Of a stretch of 64,000 nt of DNA, positions 40,436 to 50,260 are shown in pieces. Origin of the DNA: Aureimonas populi (GTDB lineage: Bacteria; Pseudomonadota; Alphaproteobacteria; Rhizobiales; Rhizobiaceae); assembly GCF_017815515.1 (NCBI RefSeq), contig NZ_CP072611.1, positions 1,116,001 to 1,180,000 of the forward strand. The letters run 5' to 3'. Below the pieces are notes generated by a model. That model had not been told where the DNA came from. It searched no databases and saw nothing but the letters and a program-made list of their open reading frames with translations. The position numbers were made by a program, and so were the translations under genes. Positions within the stretch are counted from its first letter, which is position 1. Every line of letters begins with the position of its first letter.

Positions 40436-41512
40436 ATGAAGACCTTGGGAATCGGCCTCATCGGCTGCGGGATGGTGACGCAACACCTGCATATCCCCGC
40501 GCTCGGCCAGTTGGGGGAGCGTTTCGCCATCAGGGCCCTTTACGACGCCTCGCCCTCCGTTGGCCGGCAGCTCGCCGCGCGGATGCCCGGCGCGGCGGTG
40601 CACGACTCCATAGAGGCGCTGCTGGAGGATCCGCAGATCGACGCGGTGCTCGTCGCCAGCCCGAGCGCGCTCCATGCCCGGCACGCCATCGCGGCCATGC
40701 GCGCGGGGCGCCATGTCCTGATCGAGAAGCCCATGTGCATGACGCTGCCGGAGGCGGACGCGCTGGCGGCTGCGCAGCGCGAGACGGGCGCGATCGTCCA
40801 GATCGGCTACATGCGCCGGCACACGCAGGCCTTCCATGAGGCCAGGCGGCTGGTCCAGCCCATGAGGGCGGGCATCAACCTGGCGCGCCTGCGCGCCATC
40901 ATCGGCCCCAACAGCGCCTTCCTCGATCCCACCTCCGCCATCGTGACGGGCGACGACGTTCCGCCCGAGCGCCGGGCGGAGGCCGCAGAGGCGGATGCGC
41001 AGGCCACGCTCGCCGTTGCCGGCACCACCGAGGGGCCCCGCGCCTTCGTGCACATGTTGCTGCTGGGCCTGTCCACGCACGACCTCTCGGTGATGCGCGG
41101 CCTCCTCGGCATGCCCGAGCGCGTGCTCTCGGCCCGCCATCGCCGCGACGGGCGTTTCTTCAGCGTCGATTTCGACTATGGCGACTTCATCTGCCATTTC
41201 GAGACGGGCATCGACCGGCTTGCCCGCTTCGACGCGCGCATGGAGGTGCTGGGCGAGGAGAAGACCGTCCGGCTCGATTACGATACCCCCTTCGTCCGGC
41301 ATCTGCCGGCCACGCTGCGCGTCACCGAGTGCGAAGGCGAAGCCGGCGTGAAGGAGACCTTCCTTCAGCCGGCGCGGCAGGACGCCTTCGTTCTGGAATG
41401 GGCGAATTTCCACGCCGCGCTGTGCGAGGGCGCGCCGGTCGGCACCGACATCGCCGATGCGCGAGAGGATATGGTCCTCATCGAGAGGATCATGGCGGTT
41501 CTGGAGGAGTGA
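40436..41512 (+). CDS. Gfo/Idh/MocA family NAD(P)-dependent oxidoreductase
   Basis: A 358-residue dehydrogenase. The N-terminal Rossmann motif GIGLIGCGMVTQHLHIPAL binds NAD(P), EKPMCMTLPEAD holds the family Lys of the EKP motif, and a C-terminal alpha/beta substrate domain follows. Members act on sugars, inositols or related hydroxy compounds. ATG 40436 has AGGGAG upstream. The gene is followed at once by a hairpin (41518-41534). Confidence 0.92.
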   Translation: MKTLGIGLIGCGMVTQHLHIPALGQLGERFAIRALYDASPSVGRQLAARMPGAAVHDSIEALLEDPQIDAVLVASPSALHARHAIAAMRAGRHVLIEKPMCMTLPEADALAAAQRETGAIVQIGYMRRHTQAFHEARRLVQPMRAGINLARLRAIIGPNSAFLDPTSAIVTGDDVPPERRAEAAEADAQATLAVAGTTEGPRAFVHMLLLGLSTHDLSVMRGLLGMPERVLSARHRRDGRFFSVDFDYGDFICHFETGIDRLARFDARMEVLGEEKTVRLDYDTPFVRHLPATLRVTECEGEAGVKETFLQPARQDAFVLEWANFHAALCEGAPVGTDIADAREDMVLIERIMAVLEE

Positions 41513-41517
41513 GCCCG

Positions 41518-41534
41518 CCCCGGCACGGCCGGGG
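41518..41534 (+). terminator. Hairpin directly after Gfo/Idh stop codon
   Basis: Perfect 7-bp stem CCCCGGC-ACG-GCCGGGG starting 5 bp after the stop codon. Likely transcription end, although no T-tract is seen. Confidence 0.55.
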
Positions 41535-41651
41535 AGGGACCATCGCCTTCGGGATCCGAACGGGCCGCCCGCCTTCGCCTTCGGGCAGGCCGGCGGCCCG
41601 GCGCCGGCGAGGCCGCCAGGAGCTGCCTCTTCGCGCCGAAACCCGAGCATC

Positions 41652-41679
41652 GGACCGGCCGGGCCCTTCCGGCCGGTCC
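41652..41679 (+). terminator. Strong hairpin upstream of FG-GAP gene
   Basis: Perfect 11-bp stem GGACCGGCCGG / CCGGCCGGTCC with a 6-base loop, ending 22 bp before the start codon of the FG-GAP gene. It could terminate upstream transcription or act in the leader of the next message. A similar GC-rich stem follows that gene at 43063. Confidence 0.55.
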
Positions 41680-41701
41680 CCTGGACATGAAAAGGATTGC
41701 C

Positions 41702-43057
41702 ATGAAACGGAACCTCCTCACCGGATTCGCGTGGACCGCCTCGGTCTGCCTTGTGGCCCTCTCGGCCGGCGCGCAGGAACAGGCCCCGCGCAACCCCGCC
41801 GACGACGCGTTCGTCCTCATTCCCGAGGCGCCGTCCTCGGCCTTCGTCGACGCCACCGCCACGCACATGCCGCTCGCACCGAGCCTGCATGCGACCGATT
41901 CCGTCTTCATCGACGTCGATCACGACGGGGATCTCGATGTGGTCCTGTCCGTCGAATACGGGGTCAACCGCCTCTACCTGAACGAGGGCGGGGGCAAGCT
42001 CTCCTACCAGCCCGACGCCTTCGGCGACGTGATCCACGACAGCGAGCATGTGCGCGCGGCCGATTTCGACGGCGACGGCAACATGGATGTCGTCTTCGTC
42101 GCCGAGTCGGACGAGGTGCACCAGCTCTTCCTGGGCGATGGCGAGGGCGGCTTCACCGACGCCAGCGACCGCCTGCCCGCCTCGAGCCAGGGCAACGGCC
42201 TGGCGGTGGGCGACGTGAACGGCGACGGCCTGCCCGACATCGTGGTCGGCAGCACGGGCGAGGTCGACCACGGAGCCTCCACCGTGCCGGCCCGCAACCT
42301 GCTGTTCCTCAACGATCCGGAGCGGCCCGGCCACTTCATCGATGCCACACAGACCCATCTGCCGGAGGCCGACGACCAGACCGAGGGCGTCGCGCTGGCG
42401 GACATGGACGGGGACGGCGACCTCGACATGGTCCTGGCGAGCCCGGCCCACCCCAACCGCCTGTTGATCAATGACGGGGAGGGTCGCTTCACCGACGAGT
42501 CCGACCGGCTGGACCTGAGCGTTCCCATGGAGACGCGCGAGGTGCACGTTCTCGACGTGAACGGGGACGGCCACAACGACATCGTCTTCTTCAGCATCAC
42601 CAGCAACAATGCCGGCTGGGTGAACGACCCGCAGGCGCGGCTCCTGGTCAACGACGGCAATGGCCGCTTCCGAGACGAGACCGCCGAGCGCCTGCCCTCC
42701 CATCGCTTCTCGAGCTGGGCGGGCACGGTCGTCGATTTCAACGAGGATGGCGCGCCCGACCTCCTGGTCGGCGCCATCGAGGTGCCGGGCTTCGTTCCCC
42801 TTCAGCTTCGGGCCTGGCAGAACGACGGCGAGGGGCGCTTCGAGGACGTGACGCTGGACGTCGTTCCGGGCATCACCGTCGGGCGGAGCTGGAGCATGGG
42901 ACAGGGCGACCTGGACGGCGACGGCAAGACCGATGTCCTCGTCGGCGGCTGGGGAACGCAGGCGCGCCTGCTCCTCACCGATATCGAAGCCTACCAGGCC
43001 TCCCTCCCGCCGCTGGAGTTCCTGGAGCCTGCGCAGCCCCGCGAAAGCAGCAACTGA
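41702..43057 (+). CDS. Exported FG-GAP/VCBS-repeat beta-propeller protein
   Basis: A 451-residue secreted protein: signal peptide (RNLLTGFAWTASVCLVALSAGA) followed by about seven repeats with calcium-binding DxDxDGxxD loops. Visible copies are DVDHDGDLDVV, DFDGDGNMDVV, DVNGDGLPDIV, DMDGDGDLDMV, DVNGDGHNDIV, DFNEDGAPDLL and DLDGDGKTDVL. This spacing fits a seven-bladed integrin-type beta-propeller. Such proteins bind ligands or surfaces, and no catalytic residues are evident. ATG 41702 is preferred to 41687 because AAAAGGA precedes it. Role unknown. Confidence 0.88.
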   Translation: MKRNLLTGFAWTASVCLVALSAGAQEQAPRNPADDAFVLIPEAPSSAFVDATATHMPLAPSLHATDSVFIDVDHDGDLDVVLSVEYGVNRLYLNEGGGKLSYQPDAFGDVIHDSEHVRAADFDGDGNMDVVFVAESDEVHQLFLGDGEGGFTDASDRLPASSQGNGLAVGDVNGDGLPDIVVGSTGEVDHGASTVPARNLLFLNDPERPGHFIDATQTHLPEADDQTEGVALADMDGDGDLDMVLASPAHPNRLLINDGEGRFTDESDRLDLSVPMETREVHVLDVNGDGHNDIVFFSITSNNAGWVNDPQARLLVNDGNGRFRDETAERLPSHRFSSWAGTVVDFNEDGAPDLLVGAIEVPGFVPLQLRAWQNDGEGRFEDVTLDVVPGITVGRSWSMGQGDLDGDGKTDVLVGGWGTQARLLLTDIEAYQASLPPLEFLEPAQPRESSN

Positions 43058-43957
<900 letters not shown>

Positions 43958-43988
43958 GGGCGCGGCCGTGCCCTCGCATGGCGGGGCC

Positions 43989-44957
43989 ATGCCCATGGGC
44001 ACCATGAAGGCCGTCGTCATTCGCGCACCCGGCGGGCCGGAGGTTCTTCGCATCGAGGAACGGCCGGTTCCCGTTCCGGCGCGCGGGCAGGTTCGCATCG
44101 CCGTGAAGGCCTTCGGCCTGAACCGTTCCGAGCTGTTCACCCGCCAGGGGCATTCGCCCTCTGTGGCGTTTCCGCGCGTGCCCGGCATCGAGGCGGTGGG
44201 GATCGTGGACGAGGCGCCGGGCGGCGAATTCGCCGAAGGCGAGGTCGTCGCCACCGCGATGGGCGGCATGGGCCGGCGTTTCGACGGCGGCTATGCGCAA
44301 TATACCTGCGTGCCGGCCGGCCAGGTGGCGCGGGTCGAGACCTCCCTTCCCTGGGAGGTTCTCGGCGCACTGCCCGAAATGCTCCAGACGGCCTGGGGTG
44401 CCCTGTTCTCCTCCCTCGACCTGCGCGAGGGGCAGCGGCTGCTGGTGCGGGGCGGCACGACATCGGTGGGAATGGCGGCGATCGCGCTGGCGCGGCGCGC
44501 GGGCGCGCGGGTGACGGCCACCACCCGGAGGCCGGGCCGTGCCGAGGCGCTCGAAGGCCTGGGCGCGCACGGCGTGCTCATCGACGACGGCGCGCTTGCG
44601 GCGACGGGCCAGCGCTTCGACAAGGTTCTGGAGCTTGTCGGCACGACGACGCTCATGGATTCCCTGGCCTGTGCCGATCGCGGAGGCGTGGTCTGCATGG
44701 CCGGCATCGTGGGGAACAAGTGGACGATCGACGATTTCGCGCCGATGAACGCGATCCCCAGCCGCGTCTCGCTGACGGCCTATAGCGGCGGGGTGGCCGA
44801 CTTCATCGAAATGCCCTTCCAGTCGCTGGTGGACGACATCGCGGCCGGCACGCTGCCCATCAGGCTCGGGCGCGTCTTTTCCCTGGACGAAATCGTCGAG
44901 GCCCATCGTTGCATGGAGATGAACGCGGCGGAAGGCAAGATCGTCGTCCTGGTCTAG
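43989..44957 (+). CDS. Zinc-independent MDR / quinone oxidoreductase-like protein
   Basis: A medium-chain dehydrogenase/reductase of about 322 residues. GroES-like N-terminal domain (VVIRAPGGPEVLRIEERP, KAFGLNRSELFTRQGHSP, VPGIEAVG) and a Rossmann domain (LLVRGGTTSVGMAAIALARR). The catalytic-zinc Cys/His ligands of alcohol dehydrogenases are absent, as in quinone oxidoreductases. Start could be ATG 43989, 43995 or 44004, and the last gives the usual family N-terminus. It begins 31 bp after budC and is probably co-transcribed. Confidence 0.88.
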   Translation: MPMGTMKAVVIRAPGGPEVLRIEERPVPVPARGQVRIAVKAFGLNRSELFTRQGHSPSVAFPRVPGIEAVGIVDEAPGGEFAEGEVVATAMGGMGRRFDGGYAQYTCVPAGQVARVETSLPWEVLGALPEMLQTAWGALFSSLDLREGQRLLVRGGTTSVGMAAIALARRAGARVTATTRRPGRAEALEGLGAHGVLIDDGALAATGQRFDKVLELVGTTTLMDSLACADRGGVVCMAGIVGNKWTIDDFAPMNAIPSRVSLTAYSGGVADFIEMPFQSLVDDIAAGTLPIRLGRVFSLDEIVEAHRCMEMNAAEGKIVVLV

Positions 44958-44982
44958 ACGTTTGATCCCAGGCTTTGATGGA

Positions 44983-45135
44983 GCATCCTTGTCGTCCGAA
45001 TCGAAGGATGCACCATGGGCGAAGTTCAGCATGGGAGCGCCACGACGACAGGGGCAGTCCGCCGAGCGCGAGCCTGTCAGGAATTCTGTGCGCGAGGCCA
45101 TGCTGATGGGCAGAAAAGGACCATCGCATGGCTAA
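44983..45135 (+). mobile_element. Degenerate IS481-type transposase N-terminal remnant
   Basis: From ATG 45015 the frame reads MGEVQHGSATTTGAVRRA, the hallmark N-terminus of IS481-family transposases (normally MG.VLHGSATTTEAVRRA), then a diverged HTH-like stretch (ADGQKRTIAWLR). It then stops without any catalytic core. Just before it an 8-bp inverted repeat, GCATCCTT/AAGGATGC (44983-44990 and 45004-45011), corresponds to element leader DNA. A short decayed fragment with no function. Confidence 0.7.
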
Positions 45136-45279
45136 GAGCTTCTGGACCAGCTTCTGGCGGGATGCGATCCGCAGGCGGTTCTCGCCCGTGACGGGCTTCC
45201 GGACGATCTGAAGAAGTCGCTTCTCGACTATCTGCATCGTGGCCACCGTCATCTTCTGGCTCTGATCGATGAGTCCTGA
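45128..45279 (+). mobile_element. Degenerate IS256-type transposase N-terminal remnant
   Basis: The frame 45136-45279 reads ELLDQLLAGCDPQAVLARDG then LPDDLKKSLLDYL and ends at a TGA. This is the start of IS256-family transposases (MAKELLDQLLAG...). The expected MAK codons (ATGGCTAA at 45128) are one base out of frame, so a single base seems lost. The catalytic DDE part is missing. Confidence 0.6.
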
Positions 45280-45289
45280 GCCTGGCGAC

Positions 45290-45615
45290 GGCAGGCGGCG
45301 TCGCTCGGCCGGCGAGAAGCTCAGGACATGGCCGAAAACGGCCGAGCGCAGGTCCTGCCCGAAGCCGATCGCGATGGGCGCGTTCCAGCCACATGACACG
45401 GACGGCGAAAACGACCTGCGCTCCGGCTGCCGCCAGCATCACCAGAGAATGGTTCAGGATATCGCCGCCCTCGCCGTCCATGACGCCCGGCCGATGATGT
45501 CGGCACTGAGGCCGGGCAGCAGATGCGCCGCGCCGGATTAACAGATCTGAGCGGTTACGAGCAGCAGCAACAAGGCGCGACAGGGTGCGGCGAAGCTGGA
45601 CTACAGGGCGAAACG
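45290..45615 (-). pseudogene. Remnant of an ABC exporter transmembrane domain
   Basis: Minus-strand coding-like pieces in three frames line up to the N-terminus of a multidrug-type ABC exporter. In reading order they are RALLLLLVTAQIC followed by a TAA stop, LLPGLSADIIGR, GVMDGEGGDILNHSLVML, then IAIGFGQDLRSAVFGHVLSF. Two frame changes and one stop interrupt it, and the ATPase half is absent. Non-functional. Confidence 0.6.
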
Positions 45616-45620
45616 GCTTG

Positions 45621-47649
45621 TCATGAACCACCGTCTTTCCCGCGAGCCGGCCTTGAGGCCTCAATGGCGCGCGACGGGCGTGACCGCCTGACGCCAGTCG
45701 GGCGGGGGACGTCGGTCGGAAGTGCGATATCGCTCTTGGCTTCCTGAAAGAACCGGTTCTGCTCCGACAGTTCCGCGGCAGCCTCCCGCAGAAGCGCCGG
45801 GTCGGCGTCGGGTTCCTTCTCAAGATACCGCGCGACATCGGTCAATGCCTTGACGGCGCGGCGGGGATCGCTGCCGACCCGTCGAAGCCGCGCGCGCGCC
45901 GCTTCCAGCTTCCGGCGTGTTCCGGCCGCCAGATCCGGCTTGAGCAGCAGCTCGTCGATATGAAGGATCGCGCTGCCGAGCAGCAGGACCGCGAAACCGC
46001 CTTCGATCACCCGTTCCGGGCTGGCGCCGGTCTTCTCGGCCCATCGCACCAGACGCAGCACGCGGTGATAGAGGCGCGCCCGCCACACGGCCCGCTGCCT
46101 GGAAACACCTGGACGGGCCGCCATCGCCTCGATCTCGCGGACCATCATGGCGATCAGCGTCCGCATCCGCCGTTCTCCGCTGACCGGGAAGATCAGCCGG
46201 TAGGCGACCAGCGCGACCATCGGCGCCAGAACGACCGCGACGGCAGTGGTCAGGGAACCGGCGAAGCTGCCGGCCAGTGGCCAGGCCGGCTGCAAGAGCA
46301 GCAGCAGGATCATGTTGTAGTCGAAGCCGACGGGCGCGGTCCGGCGATGGGCGAAGAGGACGCCGCCAAGCAGGATGAAGGGAAACATCGACACGACGAG
46401 GCCGGGTTCGCCGGTCGCGAGCGGCCAGATCAGCCACCGGCACGCCAGCGCCCCCGCCGCGCCGAGACTCTGGCCGATCATGACATAGCGCATCGTATGC
46501 GCCGGATTGTCGGCGGTGGAGAAGACGGTCGTCATGATGGTGATCCCGAGCATCATGAGCGAGCCGGCCGGCCAGCCCGTCGCCAGCCACAGAAGGCCCA
46601 CCGCGAGCGTGACGCCGCCCGCCCGCAGCAGGGCCTCACGGGCGCCGATCCAGTCCCGGTGCAGAACGACACCGGAGGAAGCAGGAGACCGGGCCTCGTT
46701 CCCCGTCGCGGCGCCCTGCGCATGAATGGCCCGGGCCAGCGCGGCGAGCGTCTCATGCATGGCGGGATCCGCCGCCGCCAGCTCCACCGACCGGCGAAGC
46801 GCGGCGTTCGCCGTTCCCGTCCCTCCCGGCAGCTCGAGGGCGGCGGCGGCATCCTTCAGTGCGACGGTCAGCGGGCTTTCTCCGGCAGGAGGCTGCCGTC
46901 GCCGCGTCCAGAGCAGCATCGCGACCTGCGCCGACAACAGCCGTCGGACCGAGCGGACGCCGTCGCGGGAGCGCAATGAACCGGCGGCGTGGCCGTCGAG
47001 TTCGTCCTCGATCACGGCCATTTCGGCCAGAAGGCGTTGATGCTCGTTGACGTCGTGGGACCGCGTCCCCTCCAGATGGTGGGCCAGATCCTCGAGGATG
47101 CGGCGCGACAGCCGCCGGACGCGCAGGCCGAGGCTGTCCGGATCGTTTCGCCCGGCAAAGAGCCATCCGATCGCCAGCGCGATCCCCACGCCGATCAGAA
47201 CGGTCAGCATGCGGTCGACCCCGACCGCGAGATGGCCGGCCGATCGCGCGCTGTGCAGAAGCGTGACCATCGAGGCGGAATACCCGGCCAGTATGACACC
47301 ATAGGACAGGAAGCCGCGCACCACATTGCCTGCACCGGCACAGAGGCCGACCCAGAGGGACAGGCCGATGACGATCGCCCAGGTCTGGCCATCGGAGGCG
47401 ACAAGGAGCAGGATGCCGAACAGCGAGCCGACGATCGTGCCCAGAACCCGAAAGAGGCTCTTTTCGAGCAAGATGGCCGCGCATCGGTTGTGACGCCGCC
47501 CAGACGGTCATCCCGGACCATTGCGGATGCTCCAGCCCCAGCCCCCAGGCCAGCAGGACCGCGCAGCAGGCGGCCAGCGCCGTTCGCAGCATGTAGCTCA
47601 GGCGGGCCGGGTCGAACCCGAGCCGTTCGAGGGCGGCGCGCGCGTTCAT
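45621..47649 (-). pseudogene. FUSC-family aromatic-acid efflux protein, one-base frameshift
   Basis: It would be a 675-residue inner-membrane efflux protein (fusaric-acid-resistance/AaeB type) with two clusters of hydrophobic helices and a cytoplasmic region. The N-terminus begins at 47649 (ARAALERLGFDPARLSYMLR, PQWSGMTVWAASQPMRGHL), and the rest continues in another frame from about 47471 (LEKSLFRVLGTIVGSLFG). The break is CATCTTGCTC at about 47474, where one extra T separates RGHL from LEKS. Removing it restores a full-length protein. It follows marR by 7 bp. Either a recent inactivating mutation or a sequencing error. Confidence 0.8.
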
Positions 47650-47656
47650 CGGCGGG

Positions 47657-48112
47657 CTACACCTCCTCGCGGCGTATCGACGTCACGCGTGCATCGATCC
47701 GTTCGAGAGCATCCGTCAGCGCAGCTATTTCCACGTCATCGACATCGGCGAGCAACTGCGCCTCGATCTCCAGCAGAACGCGATGGATCTCCTGCACGGC
47801 GGAAGTCCCGGCCTCTGTCAGGAACAGCAGGTTCGAGCGCCGGTCCGAGGGGTCCTGACGGCGCTCGATCAGTTCCTTCGCGCTCAGGATATCGAGCAGC
47901 CGGACAAGGCTCGATCCGTCGATGCCGACGCGCGCGGCCAGTTCCTTCTGGGACAGGCCGCCGCCGGACCGGCTGACATGGACGAGCGGCCCCCAGGTTG
48001 CATCCGAAAGGCCGATATCGGCAAGACGCGCATCGAGCGCCGCGCGCCAGCGGCGGGCGGTTCCGACGAAGAGCATGCCGAAATGTTCGCGGGGGGAAAA
48101 GCCATCTGCCAT
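47657..48112 (-). CDS. MarR family transcriptional regulator
   Basis: A 151-residue MarR protein: winged HTH in the middle (GGLSQKELAARVGIDGSSLVRLLDIL, then the DPSDRRSNLLFLTEAG wing), with helices at both ends for dimerisation. ATG 48112 lies 17 bp downstream of a perfect 11-bp palindrome (48130-48155), which it probably binds. MarR proteins commonly repress an adjacent efflux gene and release it on binding an aromatic acid. Here that target is the FUSC gene just downstream. Confidence 0.92.
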   Translation of the reverse strand: MADGFSPREHFGMLFVGTARRWRAALDARLADIGLSDATWGPLVHVSRSGGGLSQKELAARVGIDGSSLVRLLDILSAKELIERRQDPSDRRSNLLFLTEAGTSAVQEIHRVLLEIEAQLLADVDDVEIAALTDALERIDARVTSIRREEV

Positions 48113-48129
48113 GCCATATGAATATGATC

Positions 48130-48155
48130 CAAATAGATTGGATTCAATCTATTTG
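48130..48155. promoter_or_regulatory. MarR operator: 11-bp perfect inverted repeat
   Basis: CAAATAGATTG and its exact reverse complement are separated by GATT. It is strongly AT-rich against a GC-rich background, sits directly before marR, and matches the size and symmetry of MarR/SlyA-type sites. The rest of the gap to the tannase start (48156-48419) holds no clear gene. A minus-strand frame at 48224-48360 has coding-like composition but no recognisable family. Confidence 0.8.
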
Positions 48156-48419
48156 ATGGGCAAGCTATCCTGTCCGGTGTGCGATTTCGGATATCCGGCG
48201 TCGGTTGCACGCCGGAAGGCGGCTCATAGCCCTGCCTCGATGGCCCTTACGCAATCCCTGAGGCCCTCCTCCAGCCTCTCGCGCATCTCGCCGAAACGAC
48301 GCGCCGGGGCGGGGATCGCGATCGCGTAACGCTCGATCAGGCCGAGATAAGACGCCGCTATAGCACCTCGAAGGACTTGTCGCTCCGAGGGAATTCGATG
48401 GTTGCCGTAGGAGAGCAAT

Positions 48420-49600
48420 GTGGTAACGAGCAGGTATGCGCTGGTCCTTTCAGCTCTTTTCTCGGCGAGCGCGGCTCTTGCCCAAACGCCCTCGGTACCG
48501 GACGAGGCATTTGGCGGCTTATGCGTTGCAGGTGCGCTGTCGCCGGAGATCGCATCGGGCATCCGGCCCGCGAAGGTCGAGCGCGTGGCGCCCGGCCCCG
48601 TTCTCGCCGCATCCGGAACGCCGAACGGAACGGCCCGGGAAAGCGATACCGGGATCGGTGCGCACTGCCTCGTCCAGGGGGAATTCGAGAGCCGCAAGGG
48701 TGTGGATGGCACGGAGTTCGCGATCCGTTTCGAACTGCGGGTCCCGGAAGACTGGAATGGACGCCTGCTCTATCAGGGCGGCAGCGGCCTGAACGGTTCT
48801 CTCAGCCCGGCGATGGGAACCAACATCAGCAACGGCTCCAGCGCCCCGGTGGCTCTGGCGCGTGGCTTCGCGGTGGTGAGCACGGACAGCGGACATGAGG
48901 GGCCCGATGCCGAATTCGGCAAGGATGAGGTCGCCAAGATCAACTTCGCCTATGGCGCGATCGGCAAGGTCACCCGGGTGGCGACCGGCTTCGTCGCGCG
49001 CCTGACCGGAAGCGAGCCGTCGCGGACCTATTTCGAAGGCTGCTCCAACGGCGGCCGCGAGGCGATGATCGCCGCGCAACGCCATTCCGAACTCTTCGAC
49101 GGCATCGTGGCGGGGAACCCGGCCTTTCATCTCAGCCGGTCGACGGTTCTGGCGAACTACAGCCAGAAGGTCTACGCCGGCATCGCACCCGGCGCGGCCG
49201 ACGGCAAACCAAGGCTGGCGATGTCCCTGACCGAGGGAGACCTCAGCCTCCTGTCCGCCGGAATCCTGGCGCAATGCGACGAGCTGGACGGCGCCGAGGA
49301 CGGAATGGTCTTCGATCAGAAAAGCTGCAACTTCGACCCGAGCGTCCTTCAGTGCCACGCCGGACAGGGCGACGAGTGCCTGTCGCAGGAAAAAGTGCAA
49401 GCCATCACCGCGGCGTTCCGGGGACCGCTCGCCGCCGACGGCACGCCGGTCGCCTCCTCCTGGGTTTACGACACCGGCGTTTCGGGTGACAACTGGAAAG
49501 CTTGGCAGATCGGCCTCGCCGGTTCCGATGGGATAGATGATACGCTTCTTCCCGGGCTGATAAGCGATACGCTCGCGCGCTATTTCAGCTATCCTCAGAT
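48420..49600 (+). pseudogene. Tannase/feruloyl-esterase family protein, 3' end lost
   Basis: An exported alpha/beta hydrolase of the tannase family, which cleaves gallate or hydroxycinnamate esters. The start is GTG 48420 with GGAG upstream, then a signal peptide (RYALVLSALFSASAALA) and mature segments FELRVPEDWNGRLLYQGG, the nucleophile FEGCSNGGREAM (Ser in CSNGG) and CDELDGAEDGM. Similarity stops near residue 393. The frame then runs on through unrelated DNA (an MFS tail and an IS3 remnant in other frames) to a stop at 50285, giving a 621-residue chimera. Family members of 500-560 residues carry the catalytic Asp and His in the missing part, so it is probably inactive. Confidence 0.72.
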
Positions 49601-49884
49601 CACCCTTGAGGCTCTCGCCGCTGGCAATCAACGCCATCCTTGGCAGCGTCGAGGAACGCGAGGCTGGCATGGCGTCCGGCGCGCTCAGCACCATGCAACT
49701 GGTAGGAACATCAATCGGCGTCACGGTTGTCGGCGTGATCTTCTTCTCATTCACGGCCTCGACTGGCTCGCTCGCGGTCGGAGCGCGCGAGACGGCATTC
49801 GCGCAGGCGTTCGCAGTCGCGACCATCTACAACCTCGCCGCCGCGCTTTGCAGCTTCGTTCTCTTCGCCAGACGGAAAGGTTAG
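49597..49884 (+). pseudogene. C-terminal fragment of an MFS (DHA2/EmrB-type) drug transporter
   Basis: About 95 residues in a different frame from the tannase: LSPLAINAILGSVEEREAGM, ASGALSTMQLVGTSIGVTVV and a final helix NLAAALCSFVLFARR. This is the last two helices of a 14-helix exporter, with nothing of the other 12. It abuts the broken tannase sequence at about 49597-49606, marking a deletion or recombination junction. Not functional alone. Confidence 0.7.
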
Positions 49885-50041
49885 CACATGCGCAGAGCGC
49901 AATCCGGTGGCCGGAGGCAAGGCCCAAGTCGTCACCTGCAAAGTCCCTGACCACCTTCCACATCGCGGGTCGGAGTATGAACTGCGCCTCTTCGGTGATC
50001 ATGGCGGCGAGCCTAGTGCGGTTTTCTCGATCGTGTGGCGA
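49885..50041. other. Non-coding stretch between MFS and IS3 remnants
   Basis: No gene recognised. A minus-strand frame (about 49895-50010, ITEEAQFILRPAMWKVVRDF) looks coding-like but matches no family I know. It may be another decayed fragment. Confidence 0.35.
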
Positions 50042-50220
50042 CAGCACCGCCTCCCGAACGGCAGGAGGATTTGGCAGCGGAGTTGAACGAGATCCGTCGA
50101 CAAGAGCGCGAGATCCCGAAGAGGGCGGCGACTTTTTTCGCCAAGGAGGGAAGTCGCTGAGGTTCCATCTCATCGATGCGGCGAAGAAGGAGCTCCCCTC
50201 CGGCATCTGTGCAAGCTCGT
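50042..50220 (+). mobile_element. IS3-family transposase remnant (end of OrfA, start of OrfB)
   Basis: The frame 50045-50160 reads DLAAELNEIRRQEREIPKRA then ATFFAKEGSR and stops, the characteristic leucine-zipper end of IS3/IS911 OrfA proteins (…LKKAAAYFAKES). The next frame starts RFHLIDAAKKELPSGICASS, as OrfB proteins do, and is lost after about 20 residues. No terminal repeats were found. Confidence 0.7.
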
Positions 50221-50260
50221 CGGGGGATCATTGGCGAGAGCGACGATGTCGAGCCCGGCT

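Noticed and set aside
48224..48712. Minus-strand frame with a coding-like C-terminus (48224-48360)
   Set aside because: Most of it is antisense to the tannase start, the short tail matched no family with confidence, and no start signal was found. Noted only as a possible decayed fragment.
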